A stretch of 64,000 nucleotides of DNA from SELP01 sp035969385 (GCF_035969385.1 NZ_JAYKKJ010000012.1:4969-68968); one strand, 5' to 3'; positions 16,299 through 25,369 are shown, counted from the stretch's first letter. Notes: generated by a model from the letters alone, not told the origin. Program-made: numbers and translations.

Positions 16299-17018
16299 AT
16301 GGATGCCACCGTGACCGCACCGCAGATTTCCAAACAGAAGCAACGGCTTCTGGATGCGATCCTGCCACATGTTCCGTTTGACGGCTGGACCGACGCCGCA
16401 TGGGCTGCGGCCCTTGCCGATCTGGGCGTTTCAGAGCCCGAGGGACGGCTGATTGCGCCGCGCGGCGCGGTTGATCTGGCGGTGGCCTATCATCATGCGG
16501 GCGACGCCGCGATGCTGGACCGGGCAGCGGCGGAAGACCTGTCAATGCTTCGCTATTCCGAACGTGTCGCGCGACTGATCCATCTGCGCCTTGACGGGGC
16601 CGACCGCGAGATCGTGCGCCGGGGCACGGCCCTGTTCGCAATGCCGCATCACGCGGTGGAAGGGGCGGCGCTGATCTGGGGCACCGCGGACCTGATCTGG
16701 CGGGCGCTGGGCGATACCTCGGATGATCTGAACTGGTATTCAAAGCGGGCGATCTTGTCGGGCGTCTACGGGTCGACCGTTTTGTTCTGGCTTGGGGATG
16801 ACAGTGGCGGGGTGGACACAGATGCCTTCATCGACCGCCGCATTGCCGATGTCATGCGGTTCGAGAAGTTCAAGGCGGACGCGCGAGAGAAACCGCTATT
16901 GAAACCCTTTGCCGCCGGGATTGACCGTCTGGTTTCTGGTGTCCGCGCCCCGGCGGGGCGGGCAGCGCCGGACGATTTACCGGGGCATTGGTCCCCGTCG
17001 ACGGGGGGCGAGCAATGA
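16299..17018 (+). CDS. COQ9-family ubiquinone biosynthesis protein
   Basis: A 239-residue protein from ATG 16299, with a GAAGGAGA site seven bases upstream. The family is recognised from the TetR-like helical N-terminal half and the C-terminal WSKRAILSGVYGSTVLFWLGD-type lipid-binding segment, here NWYSKRAILSGVYGSTVLFW. COQ9 proteins bind isoprenoid lipid and assist hydroxylation steps of ubiquinone synthesis. Its stop overlaps the start of a quinone oxidoreductase-like gene (ATGA), so the two are translationally coupled. Confidence 0.88.
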   Translation: MDATVTAPQISKQKQRLLDAILPHVPFDGWTDAAWAAALADLGVSEPEGRLIAPRGAVDLAVAYHHAGDAAMLDRAAAEDLSMLRYSERVARLIHLRLDGADREIVRRGTALFAMPHHAVEGAALIWGTADLIWRALGDTSDDLNWYSKRAILSGVYGSTVLFWLGDDSGGVDTDAFIDRRIADVMRFEKFKADAREKPLLKPFAAGIDRLVSGVRAPAGRAAPDDLPGHWSPSTGGEQ

Positions 17019-18004
17019 TCCCCGAGACCATGCGCGCAATCGAGATATCCAAGCCGGGTGGGCCCGAGGTTCTGGTCGAAACGACACGGCCGGTTCCGAC
17101 CCCCGGTTTGGGGCAGGTTCTGTTGCGGGTGGCCTATGCCGGGGTGAACCGCCCCGATGCCCTGCAACGCGCGGGCCTTTACGCGCCACCACCCACGGCA
17201 AGCGACCTGCCGGGATTGGAAGCCTCGGGCGAGGTGGTGGCGGTTGGGCCGGGCGTCGAAGGCGTGGCCAAGGGGGATTTCGTCTGTGCGCTTTTGCCGG
17301 GTGGGGGCTACGCGGAATATGTCGTCACACCTGCCGCCCATTGCCTGCCGATTCCCGCGGGCCTTAACCTTGGACAAGCGGCCTGCTTGCCGGAAACCTT
17401 TTTCACGGTCTGGTCCAATGTCTTCATGCGTGGCGGACTGCGTGGGGGAGAACGGTTTCTTGTCCATGGGGGATCGTCCGGTATCGGCACAACCGCGATT
17501 CAATTGGCGCGGGCCTTTGGGGCACGGGTCTTTGCCACGGCGGGCTCAGACCCCAAATGCGCCGCTTGCGCCGAGCTAGGGGCTGAACGCGTGATCAATT
17601 ATCGGCAAGAGGATTTCGTGGATGTCCTGCGGGCCGAAGGTGGCGCGAACCTTATCCTCGACATGGTAGGTGGGTCCTATATCGCGCGAAATATCAAGAC
17701 CCTGGCGGATGAAGGGCGGCTGGTCCAGATCGCCTTTCTTCAGGGTCCGAAGGCCGAGATCAACTTTGCTCAGGTCATGATGCGGCGACTGACGATCACC
17801 GGCAGCACCTTGCGCCCGCAGTCAGAACTTGCCAAGGCGCGGATCGCGGAAGAGCTGGAGGCGCAGGTCTGGCCGCTGATTGCCGCGGGTCGGGTGGCGC
17901 CGGTCATGGACAGTTCGTTCGTACTGGCCGATGCGGCCAAGGCCCATGCAAGAATGGAAGCCGGGGACCACATCGGAAAGATCGTGCTGAAGGTGGCGGA
18001 CTAG
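17015..18004 (+). CDS. NAD(P)H quinone oxidoreductase, zinc-independent MDR family
   Basis: A 329-residue medium-chain dehydrogenase/reductase of the quinone oxidoreductase (QOR/PIG3-like) type. The start ATG overlaps the COQ9 stop by four bases. The N-terminal GroES-like domain lacks the zinc cysteines of alcohol dehydrogenases. The cofactor motif is HGGSSGIGTTAIQLARAFGA at about residue 150, followed by GAERVINYRQEDF, and NPxxQG-like FLQGPKAEINF in the C-terminal part. These enzymes reduce quinones with NADPH. Coupling to COQ9 suggests a link to quinone metabolism, though the specific substrate is not shown. Confidence 0.9.
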   Translation: MIPETMRAIEISKPGGPEVLVETTRPVPTPGLGQVLLRVAYAGVNRPDALQRAGLYAPPPTASDLPGLEASGEVVAVGPGVEGVAKGDFVCALLPGGGYAEYVVTPAAHCLPIPAGLNLGQAACLPETFFTVWSNVFMRGGLRGGERFLVHGGSSGIGTTAIQLARAFGARVFATAGSDPKCAACAELGAERVINYRQEDFVDVLRAEGGANLILDMVGGSYIARNIKTLADEGRLVQIAFLQGPKAEINFAQVMMRRLTITGSTLRPQSELAKARIAEELEAQVWPLIAAGRVAPVMDSSFVLADAAKAHARMEAGDHIGKIVLKVAD

Positions 18005-18636
18005 CGCAGCGGCTGAAACAGGGCGTCATCCAGGGTGCAATCCCGGATCACGTCAGCCCCACAACGGCGCGGTTCCAGCGACCGGGTCAGGCAGATCCGC
18101 GCCTCTTGTATCTGGCCGGATCGGCAGGTGATGGTGATCTGGTCTGCCGAAAGGTCCGGATTGTCGCGCAGGAAGGCCTGTTCGACCACCGAAGCCGGCA
18201 GGGTCACCGGGTTTTGCAGGCGCCGGAAGACCTCGGGCCGGACAATCCGGCCATAGGCCTCGCGCGAGAGGGCGAAATAATCTTCGGGCGATAGCCCGCT
18301 GCACACCCCGTGCTTGCGCCACTGATGCCAGGCCAGCCCGCTGGTTCCCATAATATCGGCCATCGCCCCCGTCTGGCCCCGGCTGGGGGCGCTGAATCCG
18401 GTGCGGCAATAATCCGGCCAGCCCCGTTCATACTGCGGCCACAGCCCGTGCAGAACCCATCCGAACCCGCTGTCCGCATCGCATTGCGGGGAATTGCGCG
18501 CGTCCCCTTCCAGATCGCACCAGTTGGGCGACCATGACAGGGACAACACGTAATAGTCGAAGTCTTCCGCCGTGCCATCGGCGCGGGCGGCGGAAATTTG
18601 CAGGCACAGCAAGAGCAGCGAAATCAGACGAACCAT
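18001..18636 (-). CDS. Ribonuclease T2 family protein, secreted
   Basis: A 211-residue protein with an N-terminal signal peptide (MVRLISLLLLCLQISAARAD). Both catalytic blocks are present: CAS I as WVLHGLWPQY and CAS II as WHQWRKHGVCSG, each contributing a catalytic histidine, plus several cysteines for disulfides. T2 enzymes cut RNA without base specificity in the periplasm or outside the cell, for RNA scavenging. It converges on the quinone oxidoreductase gene: the sequence CTAG supplies the stop codons of both genes, which overlap by four bases. Confidence 0.9.
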   Translation of the reverse strand: MVRLISLLLLCLQISAARADGTAEDFDYYVLSLSWSPNWCDLEGDARNSPQCDADSGFGWVLHGLWPQYERGWPDYCRTGFSAPSRGQTGAMADIMGTSGLAWHQWRKHGVCSGLSPEDYFALSREAYGRIVRPEVFRRLQNPVTLPASVVEQAFLRDNPDLSADQITITCRSGQIQEARICLTRSLEPRRCGADVIRDCTLDDALFQPLR

Positions 18637-18762
18637 TTTGATCTTTTCACTTGTTCCACGAAAGACTATACAGCGCCCGAGTTCCCCGACAACGAGAACT
18701 GGGCCCCCGCGGTCCGCCCCAGATCCGGGGCACGGGGAAGGCATGGATTTAGGAGACGCTTG

Positions 18763-19545
18763 ATGTCTGACAAACCGATCATGGCGAAGGCCACCGCGGT
18801 CTGGCTCGTGGACAACACGACCATCACCTTCAAACAGATTGCCGACTTCGTGGGAATGCACGAGTTGGAGATTCAGGGCATCGCCGACGGCGACGTGGCG
18901 GTTGGCGTAAAGGGGTTCGACCCCATCGCAAACAACCAACTGACCCAGGAAGAGATCGACAAGGCCGAGGCCAGCCCGCTGCACAAGCTGAAGCTGAAGT
19001 TCAACCCCTCCGCCGTGGGCGAGGAAAAGCGGCGCGGCCCGCGCTACACCCCGCTGTCCAAGCGGCAGGACCGTCCGGCGGCCATCCTGTGGCTGGTAAA
19101 GTTCCACCCGGAACTTTCCGACAGCCAGGTTGGCAAACTGGTGGGCACCACCAAGCCGACCATCCAGGCGATTCGTGAGCGGACCCATTGGAACATTGGC
19201 AATATCCAACCGATCGATCCGGTCGCGCTGGGCCTGTGCAAGCAGTCGGAACTGGATGCCGCCGTGCAGAAGGCCAACGCCAAGAAGGCCAAGGAAGGCG
19301 GCGTGATGTCCGACGACGAACGGCGCAAGCTGGTGTCGACCGAACAGTCGCTGGGCATGGATCCGGAACCGCGGATCCCCACGGCCATTTCCGGGCTTGA
19401 AACCTTCACCCTGTCTGACAGCGGTACCGACCCGCGTGGCGACGACGAGGACGAAGACGACCGCACCGACAGCGATTTCGCCGATGCCGACAGCTTCTTC
19501 AACCTGCCGGGTGACGACGAGGATGATGACGACGACGACCGGTAG
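18763..19545 (+). CDS. trcR: Cell-cycle transcriptional regulator TrcR (DUF1013)
   Basis: A 260-residue protein from ATG 18763 with an AGGAGA site. It is highly characteristic of Alphaproteobacteria: TAVWLVDNTTITFKQIADF, then GPRYTPLSKRQDRPAAILWL and a helix-turn-helix-like DSQVGKLVGTTKPTIQAIRERTHWN. The last 45 residues form an acidic tail with runs of Asp/Glu ending DDEDDDDDDR. TrcR has been described as an activator in the CtrA cell-cycle circuit in rhizobia; here that role is inferred from family membership. A strong terminator follows directly. Confidence 0.88.
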   Translation: MSDKPIMAKATAVWLVDNTTITFKQIADFVGMHELEIQGIADGDVAVGVKGFDPIANNQLTQEEIDKAEASPLHKLKLKFNPSAVGEEKRRGPRYTPLSKRQDRPAAILWLVKFHPELSDSQVGKLVGTTKPTIQAIRERTHWNIGNIQPIDPVALGLCKQSELDAAVQKANAKKAKEGGVMSDDERRKLVSTEQSLGMDPEPRIPTAISGLETFTLSDSGTDPRGDDEDEDDRTDSDFADADSFFNLPGDDEDDDDDDR

Positions 19546-19569
19546 TTCGGTCTGACGTCGACGATTGAA

Positions 19570-19599
19570 AGCCCCGGCCATCGCGCCGGGGCTTTTTTG
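19570..19599 (+). terminator. Rho-independent terminator after trcR
   Basis: A 9-bp stem AGCCCCGGC / GCCGGGGCT with a six-base loop runs into TTTTTTGT, 24 bases past the stop. It is the clearest terminator in the window. Confidence 0.93.
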
Positions 19600-19620
19600 T
19601 TGAACCGCTGAAGGTGTGCC

Positions 19621-20607
19621 CTAGCCGGTTTTCTTGCGCGTGTTCTGAAACCGCCGTGCCAGAAGGATCAGCCCGCCAATCACGCCCACAAGCAGATAGT
19701 CGATCGCGGGGATGCGGATCACCTCGTTCAGATTTGCCCAGCCCCGGTCCGAATAGATCAGGACAATGGCAAGCGCATAGGCCGCGACGAACCCGGCCCG
19801 GACGACCCGCGACAGGCCAAGGCCGTGCATCTGGGTGACAACGAAGATGCCCGCAAAGCCGAAGAAAAACATCGGCCAAAATTCCTGCCCCGCCACGAGG
19901 GCCACGGTCGTGCCGTGAACCAGAACCGAGACCTCGAGCACAAGCGTCCACCAGCGGTTGGTATGCACACGCGTAAAGACCAGCGCGCCCTGGATCATCA
20001 GGAAGAAGGTATAAAGAAACCCCAGAAGGTGGCCGAGCGTGGTTTCCATCGGGTGGAACCAATAAGTGTAGGTGACGGCCCAGGCGAAATAATAGCCGTG
20101 ATAGCGGATCAGCACCTGCCGAGCCCCGGCCAGCCATCCGCCGCCGTGGCCGAAGAACAAACCGCGCCGGGGGGCTTCGATGATCAGCACGATCACCAGA
20201 AGAAAGATCACCGAAAGCTGGGAGGAAAAGACAGAGGTGTCCTGTGCCAGCCCATCATACCAGACGGCGGTTTGCAGATAGTGCAACAGGCCAAATCCCA
20301 GCATTCCGAACAGGCCGATCACGTTGACCGGATGCAGCCGGGTTCGGTCGCGCAATCGGTCCCGGTGTCGTTGGGCCCAGGCGATCAACCCCCAGAAAAA
20401 CAACTGGTGCAGGGCATAATACCCCCAGGCGGTCAGTTGGCCCATCGTGGTTTGTTCCGGCAGTTTCCAATAATACCACGCCGCCCCCTGGTCCGGCAGA
20501 AGATCGACCTGCGACAGGATGGGTTCCAGAAAAAGGATGGCGGACGTCAGAGCGCAAGCGGCAAAAACGGCGATCCAGAATGTGCGCCAAAGGGGGGAAA
20601 GTATCAT
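19621..20607 (-). CDS. Polytopic inner-membrane protein of unknown function
   Basis: A 328-residue protein with about eight to nine hydrophobic helices, including residues 9-28, 90-110, 130-148, 190-212, 220-240, 245-265 and 295-312. It has many aromatic residues and conserved-looking His/Tyr pairs in the middle (RYHGYYFAWAVTYTYWFHPMETTLGH). No enzyme or transporter family is recognised. It lies 51 bases downstream of mipZ on the same strand, so it may share its transcript. A lipid-facing enzyme or sensor is possible, but nothing proves it. Confidence 0.75.
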   Translation of the reverse strand: MILSPLWRTFWIAVFAACALTSAILFLEPILSQVDLLPDQGAAWYYWKLPEQTTMGQLTAWGYYALHQLFFWGLIAWAQRHRDRLRDRTRLHPVNVIGLFGMLGFGLLHYLQTAVWYDGLAQDTSVFSSQLSVIFLLVIVLIIEAPRRGLFFGHGGGWLAGARQVLIRYHGYYFAWAVTYTYWFHPMETTLGHLLGFLYTFFLMIQGALVFTRVHTNRWWTLVLEVSVLVHGTTVALVAGQEFWPMFFFGFAGIFVVTQMHGLGLSRVVRAGFVAAYALAIVLIYSDRGWANLNEVIRIPAIDYLLVGVIGGLILLARRFQNTRKKTG

Positions 20608-20658
20608 GTGGCCCTCAGTTCACTCTATGGGTGATACGGGGACGCAGGCCCTTTCGGA

Positions 20659-21468
20659 TCAGAAATCGACGGAAACGCCGGGAAGGTTCAGCGACTTGAT
20701 AAGGTCGCGCAATTCCTGCCGTGCGGCCACGTTCGAGATATTCAACTGGGTCACGCCGACATCGCGCAGGTCCAGAAGGGTCAGGCCGCGTGGGAAAAGT
20801 TCGCGGAAAATCACCCGTTCATTGAACCCCGGCGCGGTGCGGAACCCGATCCGGCGCGACAGCTTGTTCAGCGCCGCCTCCATCTTTTGCTTGTTGACCA
20901 TGTTCTGCGCGCCCAGCCGGTTGCGCACTACGACCCAGTCGATCGGCGGCAGCCCGGCCTGCGCCCGCAATTGCCGCGCGTTCCAGACCATTTCCGAATA
21001 GACGGACGGGCCGGTGATATTCTCGCCCGCGCTGTCTACATGGGCTAGCAGGTCAAAGTCGATGAAACTGTCGTTCAGCGGCGTGATCAGCGTGTCGGCT
21101 AGGGAATGCGCAACCTGGCTAAGCCGGGTGTGCGATCCGGGGCAGTCGATCAGGATGAAATCCACGTCAGGTTCAAGCCCTGCGACGGCAGCGGACAGGC
21201 GATGGTCAAAGACGTTTTCGCCCGGCTTCAGGCTGGCCTGATCAATCTCGGGCAGTTCATGATAGCTGGGCGACGGCAGGTCGAGCCCTTCAGCCGCAAG
21301 GAAGGCTTGCCGGTTTTGGACATATCGGCCAAGTGTCTTTTGCCGCAGGTCAAGGTCCAGCGTGCCGACCTTGTGCCCCATCCGGGCCAGTGCCGTGGCC
21401 ACGTGCATGGAGACCGTCGATTTGCCCGCGCCGCCTTTTTCATTGCCCACTACGATGATATGCGCCAC
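20659..21468 (-). CDS. mipZ: Division-plane positioning ATPase MipZ
   Basis: A 269-residue ParA/MinD-type ATPase starting at GTG. The deviant Walker A motif KGGAGKST lies at residues 11-18, the Walker B region is FILIDCPGSHTRLS, and TLDLDLRQKTLGRYVQNR is the MipZ-specific block. MipZ forms polar gradients by binding ParB and chromosomal DNA and blocks FtsZ assembly away from midcell. An inverted repeat lies 20 bases upstream of the start. A membrane protein gene follows on the same strand. Confidence 0.93.
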   Translation of the reverse strand: MAHIIVVGNEKGGAGKSTVSMHVATALARMGHKVGTLDLDLRQKTLGRYVQNRQAFLAAEGLDLPSPSYHELPEIDQASLKPGENVFDHRLSAAVAGLEPDVDFILIDCPGSHTRLSQVAHSLADTLITPLNDSFIDFDLLAHVDSAGENITGPSVYSEMVWNARQLRAQAGLPPIDWVVVRNRLGAQNMVNKQKMEAALNKLSRRIGFRTAPGFNERVIFRELFPRGLTLLDLRDVGVTQLNISNVAARQELRDLIKSLNLPGVSVDF

Positions 21469-21790
21469 TGCCTGATCCCCGTTGTTCGTACCCCGACACT
21501 ATATGTTGGGGTAGCCTCCGGGAAAAGCGCTGGCGTTGCTGCGCCTGCAAAATATCGGGGGTTGACTTGTTTGTGCATCAGCCCCATTTGCAGCCAGTCC
21601 GAACACCCCTGCCGCGTGAGCAGTGCGCCCCAAGGACTGGGCTGCGAAGGTGACGGACATTCTGGTTCCCACGGTCACGCAGGGGTGCCGCGTTCTGGCG
21701 GTTTGGGGCAATCCGGCCCCGCATCAGCCCAGCGCGCAACCCATCACCCCGCCGCGATGTCGCGTTTCGGGGACCGAAAGGACTATACTG
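21469..21790. other. Long divergent spacer between mipZ and a DEAD-box helicase gene
   Basis: This 322-base region holds no convincing gene. Near its mipZ end, 21489-21513, is a 10-bp near-perfect inverted repeat (TACCCCGACA and TGTTGGGGTA around CTATA), a possible operator. A TTGACT box at 21562-21567 could be a -35 element for the helicase gene, but no good -10 follows. The remaining about 200 bases would form a long helicase leader. Helicase genes of this type often have regulated leaders, but no known RNA motif was recognised. Confidence 0.5.
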
Positions 21791-23074
21791 ATGGATTTTG
21801 ATATGCTGGGGCTTTCGCCCCGTCTTGTGTCCAAGCTGCAAGAGCTGGGCATCAAGGACCCAACCCCGATTCAGGCGCAGGCGATCCCCCATGCGATGAA
21901 CGGCCGCGACGTGATGGGCCTTGCCCAGACCGGGACCGGCAAGACCGCCGCCTTTGGCCTGCCCATGCTGAACGCACTTCTGTCTGACGGCGGGCGGCCG
22001 ACGCCGAAAACGGCGAAGGCGCTGGTGTTGGCACCGACGCGCGAGTTGGCAAAGCAGATTGCCGATAACCTTGCCGCGTTTTCCGAAGGCACTCACCTCA
22101 AGACCGTTCTGGTCGTCGGCGGGGCCGGGATCACCGGACAGGCGCGGCGGCTGGAAAAAGGCTGTGCCGTTCTGGTGGCGACACCGGGCCGGTTGCTCGA
22201 TCTGATCGACCGGGGCGCGGTGCGGTTGAACGAAACCCGGTTCCTTGTCTTGGACGAGGCCGATCAGATGCTGGACCTTGGGTTCATCCATGCCCTGCGC
22301 AAGATCGCCCCGATGTTGGCGGAGGAGCGGCAGACCATGCTGTTCTCGGCCACCATGCCGAAGCAAATGAACGAATTGGCCCAGACCTATCTGACCGATC
22401 CGGTCCGGGTGCAGGTCAACCCGCCGGGGCAGGCCGCCGACAAGATTGAACAGGGCGTGCACTATGTCGCCAAGGCGGCCAAAATTGACCTGTTGATCGA
22501 ACTTCTCGACCAGCACCGGGATGAACGGGCGCTGGTCTTCGGCCGGACCAAGCATGGCATGGAAAAACTGTCCCGCGTGCTTGCAGGCAAGGGATTCGGC
22601 GTTGCCGCGATCCACGGCAACAAGAGCCAGGGGCAGCGGGACCGGGCCATCAAGTCGTTCAAGGACGGCGAGGTGAAGGTGCTGGTAGCAACGGATGTTG
22701 CCGCGCGCGGGATCGACATTCCAGATGTTCGGCACGTCTATAATTTTGAACTTCCCAACGTGCCGGAAAACTATGTGCACCGGATCGGGCGGACCGCCCG
22801 TGCCGGGGCGGATGGCATGGCAGTTGCGCTGTGTTCGCCCGATGAAATGGGCGAAATGCGAGATATCGAAAAGGTGCTCAAGGCTCCGATCCCGGTCTTG
22901 TCCGGGAGGCCCTGGGAACGCGCGGAAGAGCCGGAGAAGCCCAAGGGCGGCCGAGGCCGCGGCGGCCCGCGCCGGGGTGGCCAACCGGCGGTCGGTGCAT
23001 CGCGCCCAGCGCGCAACGCCGGACCCACCAAATCGCGCCCGCGCCGCAACCGCGCCAAGTCACGGAGCGCCTGA
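21791..23074 (+). CDS. DEAD-box ATP-dependent RNA helicase, RhlE type
   Basis: A 427-residue helicase from ATG 21791 with all core motifs: Q motif PTPIQAQAIP, motif I AQTGTGKT, Ia PTRELA, Ib TPGRL, II DEAD, III SAT, V ATDVAARGIDI and VI HRIGRTARAG. The C-terminal 60 residues are a basic Arg/Gly/Pro-rich tail (GGRGRGGPRRGG) expected to bind RNA. These proteins unwind short RNA duplexes in ribosome assembly or mRNA decay, often important in the cold. It converges with the diguanylate cyclase gene, two bases apart. Confidence 0.93.
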   Translation: MDFDMLGLSPRLVSKLQELGIKDPTPIQAQAIPHAMNGRDVMGLAQTGTGKTAAFGLPMLNALLSDGGRPTPKTAKALVLAPTRELAKQIADNLAAFSEGTHLKTVLVVGGAGITGQARRLEKGCAVLVATPGRLLDLIDRGAVRLNETRFLVLDEADQMLDLGFIHALRKIAPMLAEERQTMLFSATMPKQMNELAQTYLTDPVRVQVNPPGQAADKIEQGVHYVAKAAKIDLLIELLDQHRDERALVFGRTKHGMEKLSRVLAGKGFGVAAIHGNKSQGQRDRAIKSFKDGEVKVLVATDVAARGIDIPDVRHVYNFELPNVPENYVHRIGRTARAGADGMAVALCSPDEMGEMRDIEKVLKAPIPVLSGRPWERAEEPEKPKGGRGRGGPRRGGQPAVGASRPARNAGPTKSRPRRNRAKSRSA

Positions 23075-23076
23075 CC

Positions 23077-23850
23077 CTAAATCGCTTGCCGGGTCCGAAT
23101 GCCCGGCGGTTCGGGGCGCCGGTCGTCATTGGCGGTCGACACCTCGATCCGGGCGCGGCCGTTTCGTTTGGCCGCATAAAGGGCGTCATCGGCGAACCGC
23201 ATGAGCGTGTCCAGATCATCGAATTGATGGGTCTGGACCGCGCCGAGCGATACCGACACTGTCAGGTGTTCAAGATCGGGGCCCCCGGAAAAGGGAATGG
23301 GCTGAAGCATTGGCGCGAGAATGGCCTGCGCCTGCCGGATTGTCGTGTCGCGGAGGTAGACGCCAAACTCTTCTCCGCCCAGACGGCCGACAACGTCATC
23401 GGTCCGCAGACTTCGGCGCAGCCGATAAGCGATCGAGATCAGGCATTGATCCCCGATCTGGTGGCCGTAGGTGTCGTTGACACGTTTGAAGTGGTCTGCG
23501 TCCAGGATGATCAGCACCCCACGCGCATCATGTTGCAGGGCACTGCGCACCTGCGACATGAACCAGCGTCGGTTCGGGAGGTTGGTCATGGAATCAGTGC
23601 GGGACTTGAGCGACAGTTCGATTTGCAGCCGGGCCTGTTTGCGGACCAGAAGAAAGAACAGGATGACAAAGGGCGTCCCGACGCAGAGCGCATTGAAAAC
23701 AACATATCCGGGCGGCAGGGCAAATTCGCCGAAATAGATACGCGAAAACGCAAAGTTCAACAGAACGATGACCGCCGAAAACCCAGCGATCTTTGCGGCA
23801 GTATCCCGCCATCCCCGCGGAACCATAGCCTTGTAGAACCAGTGCAACAT
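23077..23850 (-). CDS. Membrane-bound diguanylate cyclase (GGDEF)
   Basis: About 257 residues from ATG 23850. Two membrane helices at about residues 16-37 and 47-70 are joined by a short loop and followed by a coiled segment and a GGDEF domain. The active site is GGEEF near residue 157, with the RTDD I-site five residues upstream, so the enzyme should make cyclic di-GMP and be product-inhibited. No separate sensory domain is present; the membrane part may sense directly. Upstream in-frame starts exist but lack a ribosome site. Confidence 0.9.
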   Translation of the reverse strand: MLHWFYKAMVPRGWRDTAAKIAGFSAVIVLLNFAFSRIYFGEFALPPGYVVFNALCVGTPFVILFFLLVRKQARLQIELSLKSRTDSMTNLPNRRWFMSQVRSALQHDARGVLIILDADHFKRVNDTYGHQIGDQCLISIAYRLRRSLRTDDVVGRLGGEEFGVYLRDTTIRQAQAILAPMLQPIPFSGGPDLEHLTVSVSLGAVQTHQFDDLDTLMRFADDALYAAKRNGRARIEVSTANDDRRPEPPGIRTRQAI

Positions 23851-23923
23851 AACCACCCCAAGCGACCGCGTCTGATTATCGGGCGAATGAGTTAACGATT
23901 GGTTGCCTCGCGACCGTCCAAAC

Positions 23924-23951
23924 GAAAAACGCCGCCCCGAAGGGCGGCGTT
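23924..23951 (-). terminator. Rho-independent terminator after rpmE
   Basis: A 10-bp stem AACGCCGCCC / GGGCGGCGTT with a four-base loop is followed on the minus strand by TTTCGTTT, 23 bases past the L31 stop. Confidence 0.9.
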
Positions 23952-23974
23952 TCGAAACATTGCGGTCGTTTGGA

Positions 23975-24196
23975 TCAGAAGCCCAGACCGGCGTATTTGT
24001 TCTTGAACTTCGACACACGGCCGCCGGCGTCCAGCAGACGGGCGCCGCCACCGGTCCACGCCGGGTGCACGGAGGGGTCGATGTCGAGCGACATGGTATC
24101 GCCTTCTTTGCCCCAGGTCGATTTCATCTGAACCACAGTGCCATCGGTCATCTTGACGTCGATGATGTGGTAGTCGGGATGGATATCCTTTTTCAT
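23975..24196 (-). CDS. rpmE: 50S ribosomal protein L31, cysteine-free
   Basis: A 73-residue protein, MKKDIHPDYHIIDVKMTDG at the start and DPSVHPAWTGGG in the middle, the alphaproteobacterial L31 form. It contains no cysteine, so the zinc site of the C+ form is absent. It lies 11 bases downstream of rplS and shares its transcript, ending at the terminator just downstream. Confidence 0.96.
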   Translation of the reverse strand: MKKDIHPDYHIIDVKMTDGTVVQMKSTWGKEGDTMSLDIDPSVHPAWTGGGARLLDAGGRVSKFKNKYAGLGF

Positions 24197-24207
24197 CGGT
24201 CGTCCCC

Positions 24208-24591
24208 TTATGCGTTGGCGCCGTCAAGCGGCTTGTAGTTCGACACTTCGGCGATCCGGGCGGATTTGCCGCGGCGCGAGCGGAGGTAGTACAGCTTGGC
24301 GCGACGGACGCGGCCACGGCGGACAACCTCGATCGAGTCGATGTTGGTTGAGTAGAGCGGGAACACACGTTCGACGCCTTCACCGAACGAAATCTTGCGA
24401 ACGGTGAACGAGCCGGCAATGCCCTTGCCGTTCTTGCGGCTGATGCAGACGCCTTCGTACATCTGTACGCGCGAACGGGAGCCCTCGGTCACCTTGTAGC
24501 CAACGCGAATGGTGTCGCCGGCCTTGAAGTCGGGAATGCTCTTCCCGAGAGAGGCGATCTGTTCCGCCTCGAGCTGTGCGATCAGGTCCAT
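24208..24591 (-). CDS. rplS: 50S ribosomal protein L19
   Basis: A 127-residue protein from ATG 24591, which has AGGAG eight bases upstream and gives the standard MDLIAQLEAEQIA start. KVTEGSRSRVQMYEGVCISRKNG and the SFTVRKISFGEGVERVFPLYS block are typical. L19 sits at the subunit interface. In many bacteria it follows rpsP-rimM-trmD; here none of these is directly upstream. The 244-base region upstream is a probable leader and promoter region without a visible gene. Confidence 0.97.
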   Translation of the reverse strand: MDLIAQLEAEQIASLGKSIPDFKAGDTIRVGYKVTEGSRSRVQMYEGVCISRKNGKGIAGSFTVRKISFGEGVERVFPLYSTNIDSIEVVRRGRVRRAKLYYLRSRRGKSARIAEVSNYKPLDGANA

Positions 24592-24835
24592 CTGATACGC
24601 TCCTATCTTGCTCACGGTTGTCCCGTGAAGTTTCTCGCGTCCTCAGAGCTCTCGGTCTTCTTCCGGGTCCGCACGTGGCGCCCGCCAGAGTTCAGGTCGT
24701 CATTCCTAGTTCGGGTTCTTCCGGGCCAAACCCCGCCGAAGAAAGCGGGTGGTGATCCAACAGAACACAGGTCCAGTGGCCGATTCCGGCCCCGGACTGG
24801 CGCCGTATAGGCCCCGGCGCCCTTGTGATCAAGGG

Positions 24836-25255
24836 CTAAAGCGTCAGATGACGAGCCCGTGCGCCGCGTTCGATGGCTGCTGCATGCAGCCTGTCGATGT
24901 TCAGCTCGTATCGGATTTCTTCAAGAAGCCGACCTTCGCGGTCTTCGATCCGCCCGTCGGCTGCCGCCACGTCGCAGGCAAAGGCATAGGCAGTTTCCCA
25001 CAGGCGTTCCGGAAGCGCGTCGCGCACCAGCCCGAACATGGCGTCCAGACCGTCTTCCTGATCGAGAAGGTCAAAGACCATGTGGGACACCCGCGGCAGC
25101 CGGTCGGTGTCGTAGTCCCCGAAGATCGGAAGGTGGTTGATCACGTTGTTGATCTTCACCAGTTCCGATGTCCGCATATCGGAATCCGAGGCCGACACGG
25201 TCAGCATCAGCGCCACAAGCGCATCCTGCGGGGTCAGCGGGGTTTCGATCGTCAT
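24836..25255 (-). CDS. TerB-family protein
   Basis: A 139-residue all-helical protein of the TerB/tellurite-resistance family, with acidic metal-binding loops (DSDMRTSELVKI and DVAAADGRIEDREGRLLEEI). It starts with an AGGAGA site. TerB proteins bind divalent metals; stand-alone copies in Alphaproteobacteria have no proven role in tellurite resistance, and no other ter gene is nearby. A 7-bp stem GCCCTTG/CAAGGGC overlaps its stop. It is divergent from lysK. Confidence 0.85.
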   Translation of the reverse strand: MTIETPLTPQDALVALMLTVSASDSDMRTSELVKINNVINHLPIFGDYDTDRLPRVSHMVFDLLDQEDGLDAMFGLVRDALPERLWETAYAFACDVAAADGRIEDREGRLLEEIRYELNIDRLHAAAIERGARARHLTL

Positions 25256-25369
25256 GCGGCTGTCTCCTATCCGGCGTACCCTTCATTTATTGACGCCAAG
25301 CGCCCCCCGCAATAGGGAGTGCGCCTGAAGTGCACCATGGGGGTGCGCAAACCTGAAAAGAGAATGACG

